Source: Prauserella alba (lineage in GTDB: Bacteria; Actinomycetota; Actinomycetes; Mycobacteriales; Pseudonocardiaceae). Taken from it: a DNA stretch of 64,000 nt. Where the stretch lies: the NCBI RefSeq assembly GCF_024171735.1, contig NZ_JAMTCH010000003.1:1724841-1788840 (forward strand). The letters are read 5' to 3'. Shown here piece after piece: positions 25,199 through 33,916 of the stretch; position 1 is the first letter of the stretch; every line of letters starts with the position of its first letter. Both the position numbers and the translations under genes were made by a program. The notes below the pieces were generated by a model. It had not been told where the DNA came from, searched no databases, and worked only from the letters and a program-made list of their open reading frames with translations.

Positions 25199-25479
25199 AT
25201 AGACGACTGCACAATAGGGTGAACAACTACAGCGAAACGGGCAGAAACCCGACATTCCCTCAACCACGCGAAACAGCTTCACCCCGGCTCAAAGCGCACG
25301 CAGCCAGCAATTCCACCGAATCGAACGTGCCACGCGACTGACCCCGCCGGCCTCCGGACCACGTGGCCACTTGTCCACCACTGAGCCGCAGTAGTGTCGA
25401 TGAATGAGTACTGCCATTTCCGTACTGCAACCGCCGTTCACGTCGTTCGCGCGAAGCCGTCGACCGCGACGTGCTCCCG
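25199..25479. other. Gap between HNH and FAD monooxygenase genes
   Basis: This stretch is visibly richer in A and T than its surroundings. I see no gene, RNA or clear hairpin in it. It separates two leftward units and may mark an old insertion boundary. Confidence 0.45.
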
Positions 25480-27195
25480 TCAACGCACGGCGGTACCGGT
25501 GCGGCCGCAGGCTCGCCGAAGCACCGGGCCGAGGTCCCCCGGATCGGTGACCACCGCGGCCACGTAGGCGTCCGGTCGCAGCACCCACAACTCCCCGCGT
25601 CGCATGCCGAGCTCGGCCACCACGGATCCGGTGGGGTCGACGGCATCGGCCGCCAGCACCCGCAGCGCCCCTGCCCACTCCGCCCCGGCCCACTCCGCCC
25701 CGGCAGAATCAGCCCCCGCAGACTCCCCCGCGGCAGACTCCGCCTCGGCCATCCCGGGCTCCCCGCCAACCATGCCGCCGCCCTCCCCCTCGGCCGTCAG
25801 GACCCTCTCCGCGCCCGCCACATCCGCCTCCGGTGCCGCCAGCACGAGAAAACCGCTGCGGGCGAGTTCGCGCAGCCGGGTGCAGCCGGCCACCGACACG
25901 GGCACGTCGGGAACCAGAATGCCGGGGCCGGGCGACGGCACCGTCGCCCGCGCAGGCCTCCCCGCGAACGGGCGGGTCTCGTCGGCCGTGGTCAGCGGCG
26001 AGGCCACGTACCAGAACGGCTCAGCGAGCCGCCCCGAGTCGACCTGCCCGCGCAACCCCGGGTCGGACGCCGCGCCGGTCAGGACCGCCTCTCGCCTGCG
26101 CCGCCCCTCGTCGTCGTGCGGTACGAGGAAGTCCATGGTCGCCGTCGTCACCGCGAGGTTCTCCTCCGCGGCGGCGTGACGTTCGGCGTGGTAGCTCTCC
26201 AGCAGGTCCTCGCCCGCCCAGCCCCGCACCACCCACGCGAGCTTCCACGCGGCGTTGTCGGCGTCCCCGACGCCCGAGTTCAGCCCGCGGGCGCCGAACG
26301 GGGCGTACAGATGCGCACAGTCGCCCGCCAGCAGCACCCGGCCGACACGCATCCGGTCCACCACGCGGGAATGGAATCGGTACACCGAGGACCACACGAC
26401 TTCGTAGTCGACGTCGCCGACGATCGCGCGGATCCGCTCGTCCAGCGCTCCGGAGCGCTTCTCCGCCTCCAGGTCGTAATCCTCCGGCACCTGCCAGTCG
26501 ATCCGGAACACCCCGCCCGGGCAGGGGTGGATCAGCACCTGCCTGCCCGGATTCCACGCCGGGTCGAAGTAGAACCGGCGCTCGTCGGCCCAGTCCGGCA
26601 GGTCCGCCCGGATGTCGCAGATGAGGAACCGGTCGTCGAACGATCGGCCGCCGAACGTCACGCCTAGCGACCGCCGGACGGTGTCCGCACGCGCACCGGC
26701 GCACGCCACCGCATAGGCCGCACGCACCTGCCCGCCGCCGGAACACCGGATCGTCACCCCGGCGGGGTCCTGCTCGAGCCCCACCACCTCAAGGCCCCAC
26801 CGCAGGTCGATCAGCGGCTGTCGTGCGATCTGCTCGTCGAGGACCTCCTCCACCCGCGCCTGCGAGATGTTCACGAACGGCGGGAACTCCGACATCCCCG
26901 CGTCGGGCAGGTGGTCGGCGAACAGTTCACGGTCTCGGTGGAACGTCCGTGCGGTCCGCCAGGTCAGCCCCTCGGCCGCGATGCGCCGTCCCCCACCGGC
27001 GAACTCCCACACGTCGAGGACGTCACGCTGCTGGCAGATCGCCTTCGAGCCGACCGGATCACGTTCCGGCCTGTCGTCGAGCAGCACCACGGGCACACCG
27101 CGGCGGGCCAGCAGCAAGCCGGTCGTCTGCCCGACCGGGCCCGCGCCGATCACCGCGACACCGCGGGTGGCGACCGCGTCGTCGAGGTCGGCCAC
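25480..27195 (-). CDS. FAD-dependent aromatic monooxygenase (MhpA/PheA-like)
   Basis: This 571-residue flavoprotein hydroxylase has N-terminal GAGPVGQTTG for the ADP part of FAD and the later GDCAHLYAPFGARGLNSGVG for the ribityl part. These define the group A phenol/3-hydroxyphenylpropionate hydroxylases. A C-terminal thioredoxin-like region follows, interrupted by an alanine-rich insert of (E/D)(S/W)AGA repeats coded near 25666-25755. GTG 27195 follows GGAGGAGGAAGC. It begins 19 bp after the MBL hydrolase, so the two are co-transcribed and probably act on the same aromatic compound. Confidence 0.88.
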   Translation of the reverse strand: MADLDDAVATRGVAVIGAGPVGQTTGLLLARRGVPVVLLDDRPERDPVGSKAICQQRDVLDVWEFAGGGRRIAAEGLTWRTARTFHRDRELFADHLPDAGMSEFPPFVNISQARVEEVLDEQIARQPLIDLRWGLEVVGLEQDPAGVTIRCSGGGQVRAAYAVACAGARADTVRRSLGVTFGGRSFDDRFLICDIRADLPDWADERRFYFDPAWNPGRQVLIHPCPGGVFRIDWQVPEDYDLEAEKRSGALDERIRAIVGDVDYEVVWSSVYRFHSRVVDRMRVGRVLLAGDCAHLYAPFGARGLNSGVGDADNAAWKLAWVVRGWAGEDLLESYHAERHAAAEENLAVTTATMDFLVPHDDEGRRRREAVLTGAASDPGLRGQVDSGRLAEPFWYVASPLTTADETRPFAGRPARATVPSPGPGILVPDVPVSVAGCTRLRELARSGFLVLAAPEADVAGAERVLTAEGEGGGMVGGEPGMAEAESAAGESAGADSAGAEWAGAEWAGALRVLAADAVDPTGSVVAELGMRRGELWVLRPDAYVAAVVTDPGDLGPVLRRACGRTGTAVR

Positions 27196-27214
27196 GCTTC
27201 CTCCTCCGCCCGTT

Positions 27215-28177
27215 TCAGTCCTGGAGCCGGTCCCACACCTCGCGGTCACGCTCGGCCGTCCAGATGACCGGACGATCCACTCCGGACAGTTCGTCCCACA
27301 GCCGGGAGACGTCGAACGGCAGGCAGTGCTCGAAGATCGGCCAGTGCCCGTAGCCGGGTTCCAGCGCCGCGTGGGCACGGTCGAATGCGTCCTTGAGGGT
27401 TCCCCCGGCCTCGTGCACCGCGCCGACCTCACGGATCATCACGGTGAGGAACTCCCGCGTCTGGTCGATGGCGGCGCCGACGGCGGAACGGCCCTTGGTG
27501 ACGCCACCGCGGCCGCCGACCAGCTGCTCGGCCCCGTAGGCCGCCACGCGGTCCAAGGTGGACGACGCCCATTCGCGGTGGAACGCGTCACCGGTGTACA
27601 GGGCCGCTTCGGCCTCCACGAGATCACCCGCGAAGAGGATCTTGTGCTGCGGCAGCCAAGCCACGAGGTCCCCCTCGGTGTGCCCGCGGCCGCAGTAGTC
27701 GAGCACCAGATCCCCGCGGTCACCGCCGAGGTCGATCGTGAGCCGGTCGGAGAAGGTCAGCGTCGGCCAGGTCAGTCCCGGCACCGAGTCGGCGCCTTTC
27801 GCGAGCCGCGGCATGCGCCCGAACTCGCTCTCCCAGTCCTCGGCACCGCGCTCGGCGACCAGTGCGCGGGTGTTCTCGTGGGCCACGATGACGTCGGCGT
27901 CGAACGCAGACGCACCCAGCACCCGCACCGCGTGGTAGTGCGACAGCACGAGGTAGCGCACCGGTTTGTCCGTGTGCTGGCGCAGCATGGCCAGCCATTC
28001 ACGGGCGACGACGGGCGTGGCCAGCGCTTCGAAGCAGACGACGAAGTCCTCGCCCTCGACCGCACCCACGTTCGGGTCGCCCTCGGCGGTCAGGGCGTAC
28101 ACGCCGTCGGCGAGCACCTCGAGCGTCCGTTCCTTCTCGTCGAGGTCCGCCGACGAGGCGAATGCCTTCTGGGCCAC
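27215..28177 (-). CDS. MBL-fold metallo-hydrolase with altered metal motif
   Basis: This 320-residue protein has the metallo-beta-lactamase fold but reads L-S-H-Y-H-A-V-R-V-L-G where most members have T-H-x-H-x-D-H-x-G, so the second metal site has lost its Asp and His. YCGRGHTEGDLVAWLP and ILFAGDLVEAEAA supply later ligands. GTG 28177 follows GGAGGGCAGC. It is the first gene of a two-gene operon with the FAD monooxygenase. A lactone or ester hydrolase role after ring hydroxylation is plausible; one-metal or non-hydrolytic function is also possible. Confidence 0.85.
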   Translation of the reverse strand: MAQKAFASSADLDEKERTLEVLADGVYALTAEGDPNVGAVEGEDFVVCFEALATPVVAREWLAMLRQHTDKPVRYLVLSHYHAVRVLGASAFDADVIVAHENTRALVAERGAEDWESEFGRMPRLAKGADSVPGLTWPTLTFSDRLTIDLGGDRGDLVLDYCGRGHTEGDLVAWLPQHKILFAGDLVEAEAALYTGDAFHREWASSTLDRVAAYGAEQLVGGRGGVTKGRSAVGAAIDQTREFLTVMIREVGAVHEAGGTLKDAFDRAHAALEPGYGHWPIFEHCLPFDVSRLWDELSGVDRPVIWTAERDREVWDRLQD

Positions 28178-28260
28178 GCTGCCCTCCAGGTCGTGCCGGT
28201 GCCCGGGCGGGCACACTCGATCCGCAGCGACGGTAGCTCCGTCACGTCCGACGCGACAAG

Positions 28261-28300
28261 CCGTGGCCGGGGCGGCAGAGGTCGGCCGCCCCGGCCACGG
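28261..28300. terminator. Hairpin terminator after the methyltransferase gene
   Basis: A perfect 16-bp stem (CCGTGGCCGGGGCGGC and its complement) with an 8-nt loop lies 9 bp beyond the methyltransferase stop codon and would end the leftward glycan-cluster transcript. Confidence 0.85.
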
Positions 28301-28309
28301 GCCGCTCGC

Positions 28310-29032
28310 TCACCACCGCTCCTGGCCACCGCCGACCGGGCCGCAGGCCGGGTCCTCCGTGGCCTGCCCCGCCGTGCACTCCGTGGCGTCCTCCGTCGTG
28401 CTTGGAGCATCGCCGGGTTTGCGCAGCTCAGCGAACCACCGGCCGCCCCGGCCGACCACCCAGTCCAGCCGCAGCCCCGCGTCGGAGGCGACCTCCGGCG
28501 CGGCGTCGGCCGCGACCCACGCCCAGTCGAACCACGCGCCGGGTGCACTCTCGCCGCCTGTCGAGATCCGCGCCCGGCTCCGCCGCAGCCCACCGCCGGG
28601 CGGGTCGAGCTCCACGAGCGCGCTCCCACCCGGGGCCAGCAGCCGCGCCACCCGGTGCAGCAGGCCCACCGGATCGCCACCGATCCCGATGTTGCCGTCC
28701 GCCAGCAGCGCATGCCGCCATCGGCCTTCGGCCGGCAACCGCTCGAAGACGTTGCGCTGGACGACGGGCACTCCGCGCCGCCGCGCCAGCTCCACCGCGA
28801 CCGGCGACGAATCCACCCCCAGCACCGGCACACCCAGCTCGCCGAGAGCCGCGCCGAGCCGCCCCGGGCCGCACCCGATGTCGACGGTCGGCCCGGTGCA
28901 GGCACCGAGCAGCAGTTCGTCGCCGTCGGCCGGTGCCGCATGCCACCGTTCGGCGGGCAACGCGATACGGGCCCCGCCCGCCACTTCGAGCCACGCCCGG
29001 TCCCCCAGCAGGCCGGTCTCGAACCCGTTCAC
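28310..29032 (-). CDS. Class I SAM-dependent methyltransferase
   Basis: This 240-residue protein has SAM motif I as VDIGCGPGRLGAAL and the acidic ribose-binding end V-L-G-V-D-S. A LLADGNIGIGGD segment and a L-L-A-P-G-G post-motif complete a Rossmann methyltransferase. GTG 29032 follows AAGGGGAGCG; the frame remains open to 29107 through a repetitive stretch. It is the last gene of the leftward set with the TIGR04282-like transferase and the GT2. A small sugar, lipid or polyketide-like acceptor is possible; nothing in the sequence fixes it. Confidence 0.83.
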   Translation of the reverse strand: MNGFETGLLGDRAWLEVAGGARIALPAERWHAAPADGDELLLGACTGPTVDIGCGPGRLGAALGELGVPVLGVDSSPVAVELARRRGVPVVQRNVFERLPAEGRWRHALLADGNIGIGGDPVGLLHRVARLLAPGGSALVELDPPGGGLRRSRARISTGGESAPGAWFDWAWVAADAAPEVASDAGLRLDWVVGRGGRWFAELRKPGDAPSTTEDATECTAGQATEDPACGPVGGGQERW

Positions 29033-29088
29033 CGCTCCCCTTCCCACCGCGACTGTTCCCACTGCTCCCTGCCCCACCGCATCCCGTC

Positions 29089-29784
29089 TCACTGCGCGCC
29101 GTCCCACCGCACGGTGCTACCGGCACCGAGCTCGGCCTCGACGGCGCGTGCGAAGCGGCTGCCCGGCACCGTGCCCGCCACCGCACGTGCGTCCTCCTCG
29201 GTGTCCACGTCGGACATCAGCGGCAGGGACGCCACGTCCAGACCGCGGCCCGCCAGCGCCGCGCGGGTGGCTGCCGCGGTGTCCGACGTGGACATCGGCA
29301 CTCCCGCGAGCACCTCGGCGTGACGCGGATCCCGCAGCGCGAGGGCCCACCATCCGCCGTCCGTGGCCGGACCCAGTGCCGCGTCCGCGGTGTGCAATCG
29401 GGACAGCGCCGACGCGAGCAGTCCCGGCGTCACCTGCGGGCTGTCCATGCCGATCTGCACCACGGGCGCACCCGCGTACCGCTCGGCCACATCCGCGTGC
29501 GCAGCCGCGAGCCGCTCCGCGAACCCCGAACCCCGCTGATCGAAGACCGCACACCTGCCCAGCAGCTCCACCAGCTCCGCCCGCTCCTCGGCGATTGTGA
29601 CGTCACCCGTGAACGCGACCGCGGTCGTCGCAGCCGAGGTGCGCACCGCCGCTTCCAGCGTGTCCAGCAGCGACGCCGCCGCCAGCCGAGCAGCCGCCGC
29701 GGCACCCACCGACGCCGCCAGCCGTGTCTTCGCCTCGCCCGCCACCGGTGCCTTCGCGACGACGAGGACGACCCCGCCGCTCAC
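29089..29784 (-). CDS. DUF2064/TIGR04282-like glycosyltransferase-fold protein
   Basis: This 231-residue GT-A-fold protein has VAKAPVAGEAKTRLA at the N-terminus, QIGMDSPQVTP in the middle and GPATDGGWWALAL. These mark the CofC-like family described as associated with radical-SAM/selenodomain loci. Nucleotidyl or glycosyl transfer is assumed but not proven. Its GTG start overlaps the GT2 stop (GTGA at 29781-29784), so the two are coupled. No radical-SAM gene is nearby, so the partner system differs from those that gave the family its name. Confidence 0.88.
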   Translation of the reverse strand: MSGGVVLVVAKAPVAGEAKTRLAASVGAAAAARLAAASLLDTLEAAVRTSAATTAVAFTGDVTIAEERAELVELLGRCAVFDQRGSGFAERLAAAHADVAERYAGAPVVQIGMDSPQVTPGLLASALSRLHTADAALGPATDGGWWALALRDPRHAEVLAGVPMSTSDTAAATRAALAGRGLDVASLPLMSDVDTEEDARAVAGTVPGSRFARAVEAELGAGSTVRWDGAQ

Positions 29785-30491
29785 AGCACCCTCGCCATGT
29801 CACGGACCGCCCGCCACGTGCCCCGGACCGAACCCGTCACCTTGCTGCGCGTGCCGGCGGCACGTTCGTAGTAGTCGACCGGTCGTTCCACCACCGACCA
29901 GCCCGCTTCCGACGCCCGCAGCAGCACCTCGAGCGGGTAGCCGAACGCACGGTCACGCACGTCGAGCTCCAGCAGCGACGCCCGGTACGCCACCCGCACC
30001 GGGCCGAGATCGGTCACCGCAACGCCGCGCCGCCGGAGCAGCGCGGCAACCACCCGGTTACCGGCCCGGGCGTGCCACGGCCAGGCCGCCGGCGTGACCG
30101 GTCGCCGCGCACCCACGACGAGCCGCGCGGGCCGCACGTCCGCCACCAGCGCAGGCAGCCGGGACGCGTCGAGGGAACCGTCGGCGTCCATCACGCAGAC
30201 GACGTCGGCGGTGGCCGACACCAGTCCCGTGTGGACGGCGGCGCCGTAACCGGGCCGGGACTCCGAGACGACCGTCGCGCCGTGTGCCCGCGCCACGTCC
30301 GCCGAGCCGTCCGTCGAACCGTTGTCCACCACGAGCGCGCGGTACCCGGCGGGCAGGCGCGCCAGCACATCCGGCAGGGCTGCGGCCTCGTCGAGGCAGG
30401 GCAGCACCACGTCCACCGTGGTGTGCGGCTCGCTGCCGCTCGCTGCGCCGCCGCCCGCGTAGCGTTCGATGTCCTCCGTGTCGTCGTCCAC
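29781..30491 (-). CDS. Family 2 glycosyltransferase
   Basis: This 236-residue GT2 enzyme has the DVVLPCLDEAAALPDVL start, VDNGSTDGSAD and the catalytic-metal V-M-D-A-D-G-S. It lacks membrane segments, like dolichyl/polyprenyl-phosphate glycosyltransferases. It likely makes a lipid-linked sugar. GTG 30491 is chosen because TAGCGT lies 7 bp upstream as a leaderless -10. The longer frame to 30560 would run through a candidate regulator site at 30541-30557. It is the first gene of the leftward three-gene set. Confidence 0.88.
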   Translation of the reverse strand: MDDDTEDIERYAGGGAASGSEPHTTVDVVLPCLDEAAALPDVLARLPAGYRALVVDNGSTDGSADVARAHGATVVSESRPGYGAAVHTGLVSATADVVCVMDADGSLDASRLPALVADVRPARLVVGARRPVTPAAWPWHARAGNRVVAALLRRRGVAVTDLGPVRVAYRASLLELDVRDRAFGYPLEVLLRASEAGWSVVERPVDYYERAAGTRSKVTGSVRGTWRAVRDMARVL

Positions 30492-30540
30492 CCCTCCGAC
30501 GCTAGGACCCCGGAGCGCGGCACGGAAACCGAGCGGCGGC

Positions 30541-30632
30541 TTACGAAACCCTGACATCACGGCCGCCCGCGGTCAGGGGCGAGCGCAACTGGATGCCTGA
30601 CAAGGGCCGGACGTCTTACGAAGTCCTGACGT
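30541..30632. promoter_or_regulatory. Paired TTACGAA-N3-CTGAC boxes in the divergent promoter
   Basis: TTACGAAACCCTGACAT (30541-30557) and TTACGAAGTCCTGACGT (30616-30632) match at 14 of 17 positions and are 75 bp apart. Each contains half-sites TTAC and TGAC 11 bp apart, the spacing used by OmpR-family regulators. They sit between the GT2 and membrane-protein genes, close to both start sites. Confidence 0.55.
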
Positions 30633-30683
30633 CCCGCCGCGTCGACTGGGCCGGCGACGGCCGCACCGCTAGGTTCGACGGCG

Positions 30684-32066
30684 ATGACCGCCGACCCGCG
30701 TGACGACCCCGGTGGCGAGCGCCCCGGCCCCGCCACCCGCAGCCGGCCCGTGCCTCCCGCCGACCTCCTCGCCGCCGCCGTGGTCGTGGCCCTGGTCGGC
30801 GCCTCCGTGGCGGGGACCCTCTGGTGGAATCCCGCTCGCCAGCTCGGCCCGAGTTCCTTCAAGGGCGCCCCTGAGGATTTCGGGGAGTGGCCGCTGCTGG
30901 GCACGCCGTTCGCGCACACCGGGCCGGGCACGGTGCCCGCGGTGCTGCTGGCCGTCCTCACGGTCTGCTACGGCCCGTCGCTCGCGGCGCGCCTTCCCTG
31001 GCGCAGGGCACTGTTGCTCGGCTATGTCACGGCACTGGGCTGGATCACCTCGCTCGCGCTCGTGGACGGCTGGCAACGGGGTTTCGCCAACCGGCTCACG
31101 CCCGGCACCGAATATCTCGCCGAGGTACCCGGCATCACCGACATCCCCGCGATGCTCGCCGGTTTCACCGACCGCATCGCCCACGGCCAACCGGACTCGT
31201 GGACCGTCCACGTGGCAGGACACCCGCCCGGTGCGACGCTGGTGTTCGTCTGGCTCGACCGGATCGGGCTCGGTGGCGGGGTCGCCGCGTCGACCGTGTG
31301 CGTGCTGGCCGGCGCGCTCACGGCGGTGGCCGTTCCGGCGACCGTGGCACTGCTCGGTCACCGCGACCGCGCCCGCACCGTGCTACCGCTGCTGGTGTTG
31401 TTCCCCGGCGCGGTGTGGCTCGGTGTCTCCGCCGACGCCCTGTTCGCGGGTGTGACGGCCACCGGGATCGCGCTGCTCGCCCTCGCCGCCGCACGCCGAG
31501 CGGCGTGGGCTCTGCCCGCGGGCGCGATCCTCGGGTTCGGCATCTTCCTCTCGTACGGGCTGATCACACTGGGGGCCGTCGCGTTGGCCGTCGTCGTGGC
31601 CACTCGCGCCTGGCGCGCGTTCGGCCTCGCCGTGGCCGGCGCGCTCGCCGTGGTCGGGCTGTTCGCGCTCGGCGGCTTCTGGTGGCTGGACGGATACCAC
31701 GCCGTGGTCGACCGCTACTACGAGGGCATCGCCGCGGACCGGCCGTACGCCTTCTGGGTGTGGGCCAATCTCGGCTGTCTCGCGCTGGCCACCGGACCGG
31801 CGATCGGGCCCGCGCTCCGCAGGGCCGCATGCGGCCTGCGCGCCGCGCCCCGGATCGTGGCGCTGGTAGCCGGTGCCGCCGTGACCGTGGCCGCAGCCGA
31901 CCTGTCGGGCCTGTCGAAAGCCGAGGTCGAGCGCATCTGGCTGCCGTTCGCCGTGTGGCTCCTCGCAGCCGCGGCGTTCCTGCCAGCCCGCAGTGCACGC
32001 TGGTGGCTGGCACTGCAAGCGGCGACCGCGCTCGCGGTCAACCATCTGTTCCTGACGAACTGGTGA
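30684..32066 (+). CDS. Polytopic membrane protein, GT-C glycosyltransferase-like
   Basis: This 460-residue protein has about 11-12 membrane segments. The loop VHVAGHPPGATLVFVWLDR between membrane segments recalls the His-Pro-Pro-Gly region of GT39/GT87-type GT-C enzymes, which transfer sugar from a lipid-phosphate donor. ATG 30684 lies 8 bp after TAGGTT, suggesting a leaderless transcript. The neighbouring GT2 could supply the lipid-linked donor. Assignment as a transferase is inference; the membrane topology is clear. Confidence 0.75.
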   Translation: MTADPRDDPGGERPGPATRSRPVPPADLLAAAVVVALVGASVAGTLWWNPARQLGPSSFKGAPEDFGEWPLLGTPFAHTGPGTVPAVLLAVLTVCYGPSLAARLPWRRALLLGYVTALGWITSLALVDGWQRGFANRLTPGTEYLAEVPGITDIPAMLAGFTDRIAHGQPDSWTVHVAGHPPGATLVFVWLDRIGLGGGVAASTVCVLAGALTAVAVPATVALLGHRDRARTVLPLLVLFPGAVWLGVSADALFAGVTATGIALLALAAARRAAWALPAGAILGFGIFLSYGLITLGAVALAVVVATRAWRAFGLAVAGALAVVGLFALGGFWWLDGYHAVVDRYYEGIAADRPYAFWVWANLGCLALATGPAIGPALRRAACGLRAAPRIVALVAGAAVTVAAADLSGLSKAEVERIWLPFAVWLLAAAAFLPARSARWWLALQAATALAVNHLFLTNW

Positions 32067-32102
32067 GGCCGGCACCGGCCGCACGAGACGAAGAGGAGTG
32101 TC

Positions 32103-32840
32103 ATGACCACGAACGGCGACCGCCCTGCGGGCGCCGCGGGCACCGTCCTGGTCGTCGACGACGACGTGACGGTCCGCGACGTCGTCCGCCGGTATCTCGA
32201 ACTGGCCGGCTACACGGTGACACTCGCCGGCACGGGACAGGAGGCGCTGCGCGCCCACGAGCACCGGCCCGCCGACCTCGTCGTGCTCGATCTGATGCTC
32301 CCGGATCTCGACGGGCTCGAGGTCTGCCGGCGGATCCGCGGCGCACGTGAGGCCTCGGACGTCCCGGTGGTGATGCTCACCGCCCTGGGCGAGGAGGAGA
32401 ACCGGATCGCGGGGCTGCAGCTCGGCGCGGACGACTACGTGACGAAACCGTTCAGTCCGCGCGAGCTCGCGCTGCGAGTGACGTCGGTGCTGCGGCGCGC
32501 CAGGCCCGGCGCCGACGCCGCGAGCCCGGCCGACGTGGTCACCGACGGGCCGCTGACGCTCAACCCCGGGGCGCGCACCGCGACCCTGCACGGCCGCGAG
32601 CTCGCACTGACCACGCGCGAGTTCGACCTGCTGTGGTTCTTCCTCACCCACCCCGGCACGGCGTTCACGCGGGAACAACTACTCGAACACGTGTGGGGCT
32701 GGAACTTCGGTGACCAGTCCACCGTGACCGTCCACGTGCGACGGCTGCGGGAGAAGATCGAACGAATCCCCGCCGAACCCGCCCGGATCACCACGGTGTG
32801 GGGCGTCGGCTACCGCTACGACGCGGGCCTCGGCTCATGA
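32103..32840 (+). CDS. OmpR family response regulator
   Basis: This 245-residue protein has a receiver domain with the acidic pair in VLVVDDD, phospho-acceptor Asp63 in VVLDLMLPD and the K of DDYVTKPF. A winged-helix DNA-binding domain follows ([34 protein letters not shown]). It overlaps the kinase gene by ATGA at 32837-32840. ATG 32103 follows AGAGGAG. It is downstream of the membrane glycosyltransferase-like gene and probably controls this cluster through the boxes at 30541-30632. Confidence 0.93.
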   Translation: MTTNGDRPAGAAGTVLVVDDDVTVRDVVRRYLELAGYTVTLAGTGQEALRAHEHRPADLVVLDLMLPDLDGLEVCRRIRGAREASDVPVVMLTALGEEENRIAGLQLGADDYVTKPFSPRELALRVTSVLRRARPGADAASPADVVTDGPLTLNPGARTATLHGRELALTTREFDLLWFFLTHPGTAFTREQLLEHVWGWNFGDQSTVTVHVRRLREKIERIPAEPARITTVWGVGYRYDAGLGS

Positions 32841-33883
32841 TCACGCCCGACGAGTCCTTCGCGGCGATGCTGGAGCACGCACTCCACATCCTGCCGGTGG
32901 CTCTCGCGTTGGTGATCCCCGTCGTGCTGGCCGGTGCGCTGGTGCTCCGCGCGGTGCGCCGCCGCACCCTGGCGACCACGATGACCGTGCTGGTCCTGGT
33001 CCCGGTGTCGGCCATGTTCGCGGGCGTGCTCGGCATCAGCGGGTTCATGTTCGACGCGACCCTCGCCACGATGTGGCTCGTCTGCCTGTTGGTGGCGCTC
33101 GTGACCGTGCCACTGGCCGTGCTGTTCGGCCGTGTCATCGCCCGCCGCAGTGTGTGGGAACGCGAGGCGCGCCGCAGGGAACGGGCCGCCGAGGAGTCCC
33201 GTCGCGAACTCGTCGCCTGGATCAGCCACGATCTGCGCAGCCCGCTCTCCGGGATTCGCGCGATGGCCGAGGCGCTGGCCGACGGAGTGGTCAGCAGGCC
33301 CGAAGAGGTTGCGGACTACGCGGGCCGGATCGGCACCGAGAGTGCGCGGTTGTCCGGCATGGTCGACGACCTGTTCGAACTCTCCCGCATCACCGCGGGT
33401 GCACTCCACCTCACGTTGGCGGCCGTGCCGTTGCGGGAGGTGGTCGGGGACGCACTGGCCGCGCAGAGCCCGGTCGCCCACCGGAAGCGGGTCCGCGTGC
33501 ACACCGACGCCGCGACCTGGCCGGTCGTGCTGGGCAGCGACACCGAGCTGGGCCGTGTGGTGCGCAACCTGCTGTCCAACGCCATCCGCCACACCCCGCA
33601 GGACGGCACCGTCGAGGTACACGCCGGTGTCGACGAGGGCCAGGGAGTACTCGCGATCGACGACGCGTGCGGCGGCATCGCCGAAACCGACCTGCCGAAA
33701 GTGTTCGACGTGGCCTACCGCGGCACCGCCGCGCGCACTCCGGAGTCCGGAGACCAGCCGGCCGGTGCGGGCCTCGGCCTGGCGATCGCGAAGGGTCTAG
33801 TCGAGGCGCATTCCGGCCGCATCGACGTCCGCAACCACGGGCCGGGCTGCCGGTTCGAGGTCCGCCTGCCCCTGGCCGGCTGA
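32837..33883 (+). CDS. Sensor histidine kinase
   Basis: This 348-residue kinase has three N-terminal membrane segments (residues about 12-100) with almost no extracellular loop, so it may sense within the membrane. The phosphorylated His131 lies in [12 protein letters not shown]. The N box [10 protein letters not shown] and the G box [12 protein letters not shown] are intact. Its start overlaps the regulator stop (ATGA). Its own stop codon falls inside a hairpin shared with the convergent epimerase gene. Confidence 0.92.
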   Translation: MITPDESFAAMLEHALHILPVALALVIPVVLAGALVLRAVRRRTLATTMTVLVLVPVSAMFAGVLGISGFMFDATLATMWLVCLLVALVTVPLAVLFGRVIARRSVWEREARRRERAAEESRRELVAWISHDLRSPLSGIRAMAEALADGVVSRPEEVADYAGRIGTESARLSGMVDDLFELSRITAGALHLTLAAVPLREVVGDALAAQSPVAHRKRVRVHTDAATWPVVLGSDTELGRVVRNLLSNAIRHTPQDGTVEVHAGVDEGQGVLAIDDACGGIAETDLPKVFDVAYRGTAARTPESGDQPAGAGLGLAIAKGLVEAHSGRIDVRNHGPGCRFEVRLPLAG

Positions 33884-33916
33884 GGCGACGGGGCCCGATA
33901 CCGCAGCGCCTCAGCC
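33878..33916. terminator. Hairpin covering both convergent stop codons
   Basis: GGCTGAGGCG (33878-33887) pairs with CGCCTCAGCC (33907-33916) across a 19-nt loop. Both the kinase TGA and the epimerase TGA lie in the stem, so one structure can end both transcripts. Confidence 0.65.
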
